Shown piece by piece: positions 34,748 through 44,797 of a DNA stretch of 64,000 nucleotides. Source of the DNA: Bimuria novae-zelandiae CBS 107.79 (Eukaryota; Ascomycota; Dothideomycetes; Pleosporales; Didymosphaeriaceae); assembly GCA_010015655.1 (NCBI GenBank), contig ML976661.1, positions 1,226,472 to 1,290,471 on the forward strand, in the 5' to 3' direction. The notes beneath the pieces are model-generated. The model saw only the letters and a list, made by a program, of their open reading frames with translations. It was not told where the DNA came from and searched no databases. The position numbers and the translations under genes are program-made. Position 1 is the stretch's first letter. Each line of letters starts with the position of its first letter.

Positions 34748-35755
34748 ACTGCCCCCCCTCCTAAAGAAGGACTCGTCCCAAGTCTACTATGCTAGCCTGT
34801 GTCCCTTTATAGAGTGGTAGTAGATTAGCTATGGCGTTGCGTTAGGTTATTGCCGCGGTAATTACGTGCTTATGTAAATTACTAAACTCTAGGAAAACTC
34901 GCTATTAGAGAAACCCGTATTAAGAGAAGCGCCTTACGCCCTAAGTGGTTTACGCAAGCCTATTACTAGCTTAGTAACGCTAGGCCTGCTAGGTTCTAGA
35001 GGGAGGGTAATTACTATCTGCCTTGCGTCCGTTACATATCTCGCTTAGGAGATATAATTACAATAGGTGATCACTGTGTAATTAGCAGGTAATTACCTTA
35101 CTTTAATTACTAAGTAAATTTCTTTAGCAACTGTTGCCTAACTAGTATGTTTATAACACCGTAACATTTTAAAATTAAAGTAGGTTAAACGGGCAGGCGT
35201 TAAAGCGTGGCTAGTAAGGTATTAGTATTAGCTAGATAAGTAGATGCGTATTTGAGTTTAGGATGCAAAGGTAGGTATAAAGGTAAGCCCTTTTTTATAT
35301 TTAGGCTTCCTTTAATATCCCTTTTTTGCTTCTCTTATTATTGTGCTCTAACTCTGCCTGTTCTACCTTAGTTACTACTTCTTTATTATGCCTTAAATTA
35401 ATCTTATTAAGCTTAAGAGCGTGTCTAGCGCTTTTCTACTAGCCTTCTTACTTACTATGCCACCTAATCTAGAGGCGCAGCCGACTCTAGTTTAGTCGTA
35501 GTAAGCTTTAACACTAGTGTTATAGCAAGTGGTTTCTGCTACTTTGCCATTTTATTAGCTAATTTTTTTAGGTATAAACTATGCCTCGTGTCGCTTATAA
35601 CGTTAAGTAAGAGTGCTCTTAATAGGACGCTAGGCAGCTTTATGCGTGTGCTGTTTCTTTAGCAGGGCGTTGTGTATAAGTAGCGCGCCTTAATAAGCTC
35701 TATATATAAGTGCTACACTTTCGCGAAGATCTCTAGATGTTTGTTAGTTAGTAAC

Positions 35756-36350
35756 CGTCCTCGTGCCGAAGGCTTCCCAAGGTTGTCTCTAACTCCTTCC
35801 CAGCCTAAGCCGTAGTTTCGTCGCGTAATAAATATCTTTTACTTCCTTATAAGGCGTGCGAGTGGTAAGACCACCGCCTATTTTAAAGCGCGCAAGGCCA
35901 AGGGCATCACGGATAACCTTCTAGAGCTGTTACTAGCTAACTATAAGCACGCGGCCTAGAAGGCTTAGAATAACGCGTTTATTTATATGCGTAGCCTGCG
36001 GGACGCCTTTAACGTTAACGTAAAGAAATATAAGTAGTTGGTGGAGCAACCTGCGTATAAGGGCTCTAAAGTCGCTTTTTAAAAGGCTCGCTAGTTCTCT
36101 ACTAGGCAGAACCTAAAGCGGTTTAAGATATATTATTACAGTGACCCTACTACTTCCTGCTGTCTGTCCGAGGACTTTCCTAACTGTTTCTATAGTTAGG
36201 GATTAGCTCGGCTGGCTTGGGCGCTCCTAACAATATTGTTATTAACTTAACCTAGGAGCACTTTTTCCGCACTGGCGAGGCGAGTAACCACGACAAGCGT
36301 TAGTACTATTTTGGCGCTTATGTGCCTAATGGGCAAGGGCTAGAGAGCCC
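35756..36350 (+). pseudogene. antisense coding segment in gypsy element 2
   Basis: On the strand opposite to pol, between the integrase end and the 3' LTR, one frame stays readable for about 130 codons with only TAG/TAA stops that fit Trp or Gln codons. Pieces are SGKTTAYFKARKAKGITDNL, ELLLANYKHAA, NNAFIYMRSLRDAFNV and YKGSKVAF. It is basic and hydrophilic. No family was recognised. The upstream part (35580-35750) is also partly open from ATG at 35580. It may be an accessory antisense gene of the element or captured host sequence. Confidence 0.4.
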
Positions 36351-36863
36351 TGTAAAGTCTTAACTAGGAAGCGTTATCTAAGAGGATCCTTTCTAGCCCA
36401 GCCCTAAGCGGGACTAAGGTGTGTAAGTTTACTAACTCCCCTTAGGGGTGTCGCGGCTCGCCTTAGGTCTTGAGACGGGCTAGGTTAGTTAGTTTTCTTA
36501 GCTTCTAGGCTGCTCTGTTTGTGAGCTAGAGCCCCTGTTTTGTGTATATAGAATTTATAGTCTTAAGGAATTTAATCTACTTATATAACTACTTTTTATA
36601 TACTTATAATATGTGCGCGCCTCGCCTGTTACCTTTAGTAATACATAAAGGGCTTTCCTGCATAACTTAGTTATAAAGATTTTTATTCTTTACTATCCCC
36701 CTTTCCTGCGCCGGGGCCGTCCCGGCCCTATGCCATTCCCTTTTCGGGTAACCTCCTTAGGGGAACGCTAGTATTCTTTAAGGATTTCCTCGTAGCTATT
36801 AAGGTGGGATGCGATTTCTTACGTCGCGTCTTCGTCGGACTATCCTAGCTATTTTATAAGGTA

Positions 36864-37136
36864 TTAGAGACCTCCTGCTACTGTCTTATAATAAAGAATT
36901 CCTTCTACTTTATAGTAGTCTGCTCCGTTGTGGTCTGGGACGTTAACAGGTTTAGGGTAAAAGTTCTTCGACGGAAGGGGTGCTCGCCATGGCTCTAGCA
37001 GCAATATATAGAATACAAGATATATCCTTAATATCGTTAGGGGTAATTTAAGCAGGTAGGCTAGCCTTCTAACCTTTTTAACCACCTTAAATAGCCTAAG
37101 GTAATAATAGTTAAACTTCTTCGACGGCTTCATCAA
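36864..37136 (-). pseudogene. gypsy element 2 integrase C-terminal fragment
   Basis: 90-codon minus frame with FKVVKKVRRLAYLLKLP and VFYILLLEPWR. This corresponds to the 'GPF.V...AY.LELP...HPVFHVSLLEP' segment at the end of Ty3 integrases, followed by a short acidic-aromatic tail. Confidence 0.7.
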
Positions 37137-39199
37137 GGCAATATTCTTACGATTAAGTAGAACTTTATTGTCTAGGGAGAAGTGTGCGGGGATTTACTTC
37201 TTATTATACTACTATTAGTACTATTTCTAAGCGTGGCGCAAACTCGCTACTACTATTTCCTAACTATTATACTATTCTTCTATCCGTGCGACGACCTGCC
37301 GACGCAGGTCCTTTAACTATCCAAAGTAGGTCAGGCTATCCTAGAGTAAGGGGTCTGGTTTGCGAAGCTAGTGCTTATCGGGTACCCTATTAAACGCGGT
37401 AGGAGTAGTCTTAAATACTAATTTAATAAGTGCAAAGCTAGTCGTGGCGTACTTTTTTAAGTTATACGCGTACTTAGCGTATAGTAGTAACTCTACTTAG
37501 TTATCTTAGTCGCGGTTTATATAGATCCGCAGGTACGACTCTATCTCTTAATTCTAACGTTCTATCTAACTATCTGTTTAAGGGTAAAACGCTGTAGATA
37601 AGTGCTTCTAGATCTTTAGATAGTAGCATATGTTAGCCCAGAATTAGCTTGTAAAGACGGACCCTTAGTTAGTAACCAGCGAAGCGAGAGCTCTAGTCTT
37701 TAAAAAAGCCTATCGCAGCAGTAGCTCGGCCAGTTACTAAGACGTAATCGTCTTGTTAACGGGAAGGTACTAGGAATACTTTATAAACCAGTTAATAAGG
37801 ATAAGTACAGCGTTGTACTGGTTCCCTCGCTCATCTATAGACTCTAGAAGCTTGGTTACAAAGTCCAGAGAGAAGTGCTTCCAGGGCTCAGTGGCCAGTG
37901 GGAGTGGTTCCAGCAACCCCAGTAGCTTATGCCTGCGAATCTTGTTCAACTAACAAGAAGCACAATGGCGGACGTATTTCTAGACATCAGCCCGTAGGCG
38001 TTTCCAGAAGTATTTCCGCTAGAGGACTTCCACTGTCCTCGCTATGCCATAGTGGCCCCCTATTAGATTATCGTGATTCCGCGTAAGGATGGCTTCCCGC
38101 AAGGATACGTCGTCTGGGATCTACACTTTCCCAGCCCTGCGGAGGACACTACTGGTATTGACTAACCAGGTAGGCATGCCCTTCTTCGCCCCGCCCTTGT
38201 CCCGGCGCGTCAGTGCCTCGTACCCGGAGTAGGCCATATCACGGGCTTGAGACTCTCTGATATAATCAAGGAGGAGGTTTGGTACTTTCGACGCGAAGGC
38301 GGTATCTGCAGACGCTGCTCTACGCGCCTGGGTGTACGAAGAGGCGGCTCCCATATTAGGAACCTCAACCATCAGTGCTTCCGCGCACTGCTCTGGGGAC
38401 AGTTCATTGCCGCCGTACTCAGGTTGCTCTTGTACAGCTTCGAATGGATCAGTGTTGGGAGAGTCGCTATGACTTGTGGAGCTCGCAACACTGTCCTAGG
38501 GTGACGCATCACCAAACGGGCTCATGCCGCGGATATCCTGTGCTAAGGGTGTTATTTCGGAGAGTCGTCAGGGCCCCGCAGGCCCCGCTCCGGGGAGGTC
38601 CTCTCCTTGCGCACTTAGCTCAGCTTGCCGCTGCCTTGCGCTCTAAGCTCTAGTTATCTAGATTAACTATATTTAAAGCTTTTACTAGAGCGTTAGTATT
38701 ATAGCCTCGCGTACGCGTTGCCTAACGCCTAGAATAAACCCTTTCTTATAGTTAGGTTATTGTAATAGGGCATTAGCTAGATTGTCTACCCCTAGCTTAT
38801 ATTCGATTTTAAAATCGTACTTGCCAGTTCCTCAGCCCACCGGGCTTGCTTTAAGGATAGTGACTTCGTTGTCATAAAGTACCGGAGGTTATTATAATCG
38901 GAGAGTATTCAGATCGTATCCGGGGCGTGGGCGGCGTAATACCTCCACTATTTAAAGGCAGATACAATGGCGCACATTTCTTTGTCGTGTGTTGGCCAAT
39001 TAATCTTAGGGCCAGTGAACTTTCTGCTCTAGAAGGACACGGGTTTCTAGTGCTTTTCTAATGCTGTTTTAGTGTCCTGCGATTAGAGTAATATAGTAGC
39101 TATCGCGAAGTCTAATGCGTCCGTAATAATCATAACTAGCTTTTTAGTGTAAAAGTGTTAAAGCACTAGTGCTCCTATAAACTTTTATTTTAGATTAAA

Positions 39200-40300
39200 G
39201 AAGGCCTTTCTTGCTTCGTCTGGCCAACTCCAGGGGAGATACCACTTGGTGGGTCCTTTTTTAGACTTCTTCCCCCCTTTCTTCTGCGAGCCCTTTGGGG
39301 TCGACTTTAGGTCCTAAGCAGACTTTAGTAGGTCCGTTAATAGCTTTACAACAGAGCTATAGTTGAAAATAAACCGCCGATAGAAGTTCGCGAAGCCCAG
39401 GAAGACTTAAATATCCCTATAGCTCTTAGGTTCGGGCCATTTGTCTATAGTCTTAACCCGTAATAAGTCTATCACCACTCCCTTAGGCGTAACAATAAAT
39501 CCTAAGAACTTGACTACCTTAGTTAAGAAGACGCACTTGCTAGCCTTATAAAAGAGACCCTAGTTAAGTAAGCGTTCTAGGACCTGCTTAACGTAAGCGT
39601 CGTGTTCTTCCTTATTCTTAAAGTATATAAGGATGTTATCTAGATAGACAACGTAGATACGGTCGAGCAGACCGCCTAGTGCGCGTTAAATATAGGACTA
39701 GAATATCGCTAGTGTATTAGCTAGTCTAAATAGTATAATAAGATACTCGAAGTAACTATAGCGTGTCTTAAATACTATCTTCCACTTATCACCCTCCTTA
39801 ATCCGCAGTCTATAGTAGGCGTTTTAAAGGTCAAGCTTTATAAAGATTTTTGCTTTAGATAATCTATCTACTATCTCACTCACAAGTGGAATGGGGTACC
39901 AGTTTTTAATTGTGACCTTGTTAGGCCCTAGTAGTTAACATATAACCTTATGCTGCCATCGGACTTCGGCATAAATAGTATTAGAGCTCTAATAAGAAAT
40001 TTACTTAGATAGATCCACTCCTTATCCTGTGCCGTATCGAGGTACTCCCGAAGGAGTTCTAGCTCCTTTCTAGAGAGGTTATAAATTAGAGCATTTAGGA
40101 TCTTTCCCCCTAGCTTAATATTAATCGCGTAATCGGTGCTGCCATTAGGTCGCAGGACCCAGGTCTACTTTTTATTAAAATTAACCCAACGATAGTGTAG
40201 CTTTTTAGGTACGTACTTTATCTTATCCGGGTCGAATTTATCGTCCGGACTTGGTACGTATTTGGTGCCATCCTTGGGTTGCCTATAAGTAGTTACTAAA
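39200..40300 (-). pseudogene. gypsy element 2 reverse transcriptase
   Basis: Minus-strand frame with LLDRIYVVYLDNILIYFKN at about 39660-39610 and LLYKASKCVF following. The catalytic box reads YLDN instead of YLDD (GAT to AAT), which would inactivate it. Limits are approximate. Confidence 0.7.
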
Positions 40301-40794
40301 GGACTAGTAGCGCGGCGCGGCGTCGCTTTATATATAGAAGCTACTATCTAATGTGCCGTGGCTTCCGGCAACCAAGTAAGGGCAGGGTAATCCTTAACAC
40401 ACTTCCTTAAGTAGTTAATTAATCCTATCGCCTATTGCTTTAACTATAGTACTCCCTTATTCTAGAAATATTCTACGTTTTAGGCCACATCGCCTCCCGC
40501 TTAGGAGGGGACTAGTGGCGGTCTAGGTTCCTTTTAGAGGAGGTCTATTACGAGTTTGGTTCGTGCTTCTAGTCCTAGAGGATGGAACCTTATTTAACTT
40601 AGCTGTAGCACATATGCCTGCTCGCCTGGGGCAATGTCTAAGAGAAGGGTAGGGGCGTCTACTAGCTAAATGCGTTCCGCCTTCTCGTCGTCCTCCCACC
40701 ATTTGAACGTCCTAGTAGTAAACCAGATTCTGGGGTCTGCGGCCTACAGCCACGGATAGCCTAGTATAAGGTTATAGCCCTTAAAATTAGCGGA

Positions 40795-40998
40795 CTAGAA
40801 GCGTTTTAGTTTAATAACTTTACTAACTCCGCGGGAGTTATAATAACTTACTATTAGGTTATATACGTTACCCAACGTTAGTTTATTATTATTAATAAAC
40901 GTTACTATAGGTCTGTCCTGGCTTAGGCTCTGCTTTAGCCTAGCTTTAGTTATTATAGAATAGCTAATTAGGTTTAGCTCCGCGCCACTATCGTACAA
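40795..40998 (-). pseudogene. gypsy element 2 aspartic protease fragment
   Basis: 67 codons containing YDSGAELNLIS, the retroviral-type aspartic protease active-site segment (DSG). The frame is closed on both sides by TAG/TAA stops of RIP type. It processes Gag-Pol in an active element. Confidence 0.75.
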
Positions 40999-42811
40999 GG
41001 CTTAGAACCACGTTAGGTTAGGATTATTACTATATATAAGAACCTTAACCGCGATGCGTAAGAACTTTTCGTTAGAGTATTTCCCTAATTATAATTAAGA
41101 GAGATTCGTAATTAGGGACCGCCTTTCCCCTAGTTATCTTAGCTTAGGCCTTAAGTGACATTACTGCCAGTCGCTGGTCCTCTGCCCCTTTGTTTCTAAT
41201 AGGCCTGTTAGCTCTAGGGGTGACGGCCGCCTCTGTGTTCGCTGTTAGCTAATTCTCTAGAATTAGAGCGAGGCTTGTCTCCTTCAGACTCCCTATAGCC
41301 TGGGGTCAGACTACTGTTAGCCATTACAGGGATCCTAGATCGAGAGCTTTAAGATTACTTCCAGTCCAACCTCTTTTATTAAGAAAGGGGTTTTATCTAG
41401 GCTTGCAAAGCAGTTCTCTTCTAGTTCGCTATCTTAGTCCTCGCTAGCTTACTAGCCTCTAGCGCCTTTTCGGCAGACTTTAGGTTACGTTCGAAAGTAG
41501 ACTAGTCTTGGTTATCTTTTAACACCATTAGCCTTTGCACCTCATGGCGAATAGATTTAAAGGCCTTAGCCCACACGAAGGAAATCTTTAGAGGTTTATT
41601 AAAAGAGCTATCTAGGTAGATAAAGAAGCTTCTCTTAAGAAGCAACTCCTTATTACTTAGATATAGGAGGAATAAGTCCACACTATTTATATCTCTCTAA
41701 CTAAGGTTAAAGAACTTAAGGAAGTTATTAAACTTTATTAAAACAAGATCTTAAACTAATGCGGCAACTTCCTAATAAAAATCCGCCTACGTTATAACTA
41801 TTCTGTCCTTAATTTTTCTCTCGACTAGGTCGTAGTATATTGTGTATTAGATCGTGCTTAGAATCCAACGGGTCCTGGTAACCGAATTATTAAAGATCTG
41901 CACCATCTTAAAGGTAGAGTCTATATTATGACACTACTATTCTACCCTAGCAGCATGCGGGGGGCGGTTCTCCGTGCCCAGCTTAGGCTACGGGGAGACC
42001 TTTCGGAGAGCGCCTAACGTTCAAGAGGCTTCCTTCTAAGCGGAACGTACCTGGTTATAGGTTAGAGCCGCTACAGTTATTAGGGTTATTATACTCCTAA
42101 CTAGTTCTAACTATTATTAGAGCTATAAAATTTCCTTAAGGGGAGCATCTCGGTCCTAAGCGTCTAGTAACTTTATTAATTGTTAATTAATAATATTAGT
42201 TATAGACGGTGTTGCACCTAACGCTACGGGTGTGGCAGGGCCCATAGTTAGAGTAGGATGCCGGCTCAGGCCTAAAGTGGGAGTGTTTACCTTACTTTGG
42301 CCTTCGCCTTGGGGCCTTAGCCCACTCTGAGGCCGGGCGCTGCCCAATGCTGGTCCGGGAGTTGGCCGCTCGGGGCCAGTGTTCCCTTTCTTAGTGGCGG
42401 AGGTTTTGTAGGTTCTGCTTTTTAGTTGCTCTGCGACTTAGCCACCGCTTAGGCTATAAGGACGCTAACTCGCGCCTTTAGGGGCAGGGCTATCCCCCAG
42501 GTGTTGCGCCCTCTAGGGAAATTCCGCTCCTGCGCCTTTATAGGAAAGTTAATAATTTAATTACTTAAAGTCGTCTCCTGCCTTATCCTCCGTGTTAAAC
42601 TTAGTAATATAGCTACTAGTCTTTAGGGACTCCTTGCGTTACTTACCCTTTCTTGTTTATAAGCTTACTATTGTCTCTTTTACTGTCTTCGGAGGCATCG
42701 CGGTAACTCGTTGGATAGGTAATAGGGTATTATCGTAGAGAGAGTGGTTTAGAGGGTGATCCTAAATTGACTGCCTCCCTTTTAAAAAAAGGAGGGGGGA
42801 AGGATTTAAAT

Positions 42812-43012
42812 TGTAAGGCACTTTATGGCAGGCAATTTAGATTAGGGTGAACGTATATATTAGACAAATCCTTGCCGGATGTCAAAGGGTCTATAGAGGA
42901 ATATATAGACTACACCACGTGACTGAGCCGGGGCAGCTCCGGTGGAGGCCCGAGAGAGATCCGGAGGATCTCCGAGGGTCGCCTTTTGTGGGGGTCAAGA
43001 ATGTCCCTGACA
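42812..43012 (-). repeat. 5' LTR of gypsy element 2
   Basis: Partner of 34547-34747. On the plus strand it is preceded by AAAAAAAGGAGGGGGGAAGGA (given in part: GGAGGGGGGAAGGA), which on the minus strand is the leader right after the 5' LTR. Confidence 0.88.
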
Positions 43013-43454
43013 CTCTCACACCTTGTTCCGATCCGGGTTAGGGCGGTAAGGTATCGTGGTGCTTCACGGATTATTTAGTAGTACAAGTTAATGCGACACT
43101 TAGCGCGGCTAGATAATCTAATCTTATAATAAATAAGATAACTATTAGTCTATATAGGAGACCGTACTCGCACAGAAGATATATAAGTTAACTATAAGAA
43201 AGGAAACAACAATAGGAAAGTCGCCACACTATATACTAGCCTATTCCTTCTTCGTAGTCCCGCCAAGGCCCTGTAGTCCCAGGGACTACGGTAGTCCTAT
43301 AAGACTTCCTGTTATGCGGGACTTTGTTACGTAACTACTAACTAAGCTGCCCCGCGCCTCGTTAGGTCCCGTTAACTTTACTACTTTATTAATAATTACT
43401 CTCTTAGCGTAATTGTCTAGCTTTTTTATCCTTATAGGGTTCGTGGTCGTAACA
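43013..43454 (-). repeat. 3' LTR of gypsy element 3
   Basis: On the minus strand it starts TGTTACGACCACGAACCC. About 150 bp of its inner end are repeated at 49653-49803. It belongs to the same LTR family as 55954-56471 and 62593-63102, all starting TGTTACRA. It directly touches the LTR of element 2 with no spacer. Confidence 0.75.
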
Positions 43455-43689
43455 CTATCCCCCTCTTTAAGGTTATTATCCTAATACCTTACTTCGCTAT
43501 GCTATACTATTAGCGCGTTAGTACTAATTACTATAAAGGTGCGTCCCCCCGCGTTTTAAGGTAGGCCACAGCCTCTCCTTAATTCCCCTTGCCTTACTAA
43601 CTATGCTAAGAACCCCCTATTTATCCCTAGCGACCCGTCGTGCTCGTGCGCAAAAGGTAGAAGCTTAGGGCCTAAAAATAGCGTCTAGT

Positions 43690-44010
43690 TATAAGCGTTA
43701 TTAGAAGACGAAGTTATAGTGTTTTATTAATGCTGCCTCTAGGCAGTGTGCGGGCTGTCTTGCTACTTATACTAAATATAGTCTATAGATTCCTAAGAAG
43801 GATTAGGAGCGTATTTAGAAGAAGAAGCGTAAAAAGCGTCTTGCCCTTCTTTAAGTAAAAGAGCGTTAAGCTTAGGCTACTCTTAAGACCGCGCGTCTCG
43901 AGCGAGAGTTAGTAAAGATAAAGAAAAAGGAGCATAACTATACCTAGCATAACTTACGCGTTACTAATGTAATTAAGGCGTTAGAGTAATAAAAGGAGAA
44001 TTTAAAGGGT
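43690..44010 (+). pseudogene. antisense coding segment in gypsy element 3
   Basis: Plus-strand frame opposite to pol. CFINAASRQCAGCLATYTKY is followed by a charged coiled-coil-like run, with TARLERELVKIKKKEHNY, HNLRVTNVIKALE and stops only at likely Trp/Gln codons. A Cys-rich motif followed by a charged helix suggests a DNA/RNA-binding or structural protein. The same C-terminal pattern recurs at 62170-62010 next to another LTR of this family. No function is known. Confidence 0.5.
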
Positions 44011-44578
44011 ACTAGCTTTCGCGAACCGTTACCACATGCACCTCTATAGGCTAACTTAGGCTAGTTATAGGCTAACTTATTTATTCCTTTTAATCCTTTT
44101 ATATCCTTTAACTTTTCTAAGTTCCTTGCTAATTTAGTCGCGGCGCCTTTAGATGTTCCTCGTAGAACCTCTCCAGCGCTGTCTTGTAGTTTATAAGGTT
44201 TTATACTAGTTCTTACGTATTATGGTTCTCTGGCTATCCTTCCCACTTTACTAGATACTTGTACTAACGCCTAATTTTTTATAGGTCCCTAATAGCTTCG
44301 ACCTCGTACTTCTTATCTTCGAGTTTAAGCTAGGTTTCTAGTTCGGCGTCTGGTGGTGCTGGTTCTAATAATAACTTGTGGAAGGCCGGGTGGATCCGTG
44401 TATCTATAGGTAGCCGTAGTTTAAAATTAACTAGTCCCCTAACCTCTTAAATTTTAAATAGTCCCTTTTAAAGATTATCTAGGTTTTTGCTTAGCCTTAT
44501 TATCTTAAGATTTTTTTGTAAGAGGAAGACTTTATCCCCCTCCTTAAAGGTTAGTTTTATAATCCTTTTCTTATTTAC

Positions 44579-44797
44579 TTATCGCGCTGTTTGTTCGTTA
44601 CGTCGCGCGATATTCTTGTGTAGTGTTTTATATAGGTCCTGTATAAGTTTAGCCTTGTTGGCTGCGTTCTTCGCAATGCTCTGGATGTCCAATGGATCCT
44701 GGTAAGTCGTTGGCTCACATCCATGGTTGGCGTAATATGGCGAGTACCCCGTAGTCGCTGATCTTGCGCTATTGTATGCCAGCTGGGCCGTTGGCAA
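44579..44797 (-). pseudogene. gypsy element 3 integrase C-terminal fragment
   Basis: 72 codons including AYNSARSATTGYSPYYANHG, typical of Ty3 integrase after the catalytic core (AYNS..H..TG.SPF...YG). Flanked by RIP-type stops. Confidence 0.8.

Larger units (their letters stand above)
34547..43012 (-). mobile_element. Ty3/gypsy element 2, full length, minus orientation
   Basis: Two 201-bp LTRs (34547-34747 and 42812-43012, TGT...ACA) bound 8.1 kb. Reading on the minus strand, a gag region is followed by protease (40998-40795, DSGAELNLIS), reverse transcriptase with YLDNILIY at about 39647-39624, RNase H and integrase ending near 36864 (LLEPW segment). A purine tract GGAGGGGGGCAG lies just before the 3' LTR at 34748-34762. 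Mutation is milder than in its neighbours, and many frames are open for 60-90 codons. An extra 2-kb region between integrase and the 3' LTR holds plus-strand coding sequence (35756-36350). It is inserted in element 1 on the left and abuts element 3's LTR on the right. Confidence 0.85.

Noticed and set aside
34558..34764. 68-codon ORF repeated at 42847-43041
   Set aside because: Lies within the LTR of gypsy element 2 and exists twice only because LTRs are direct repeats.
38121..38653. overlapping ORFs of 83-92 codons
   Set aside because: They lie within pol of gypsy element 2 in a less mutated patch and are not independent genes.
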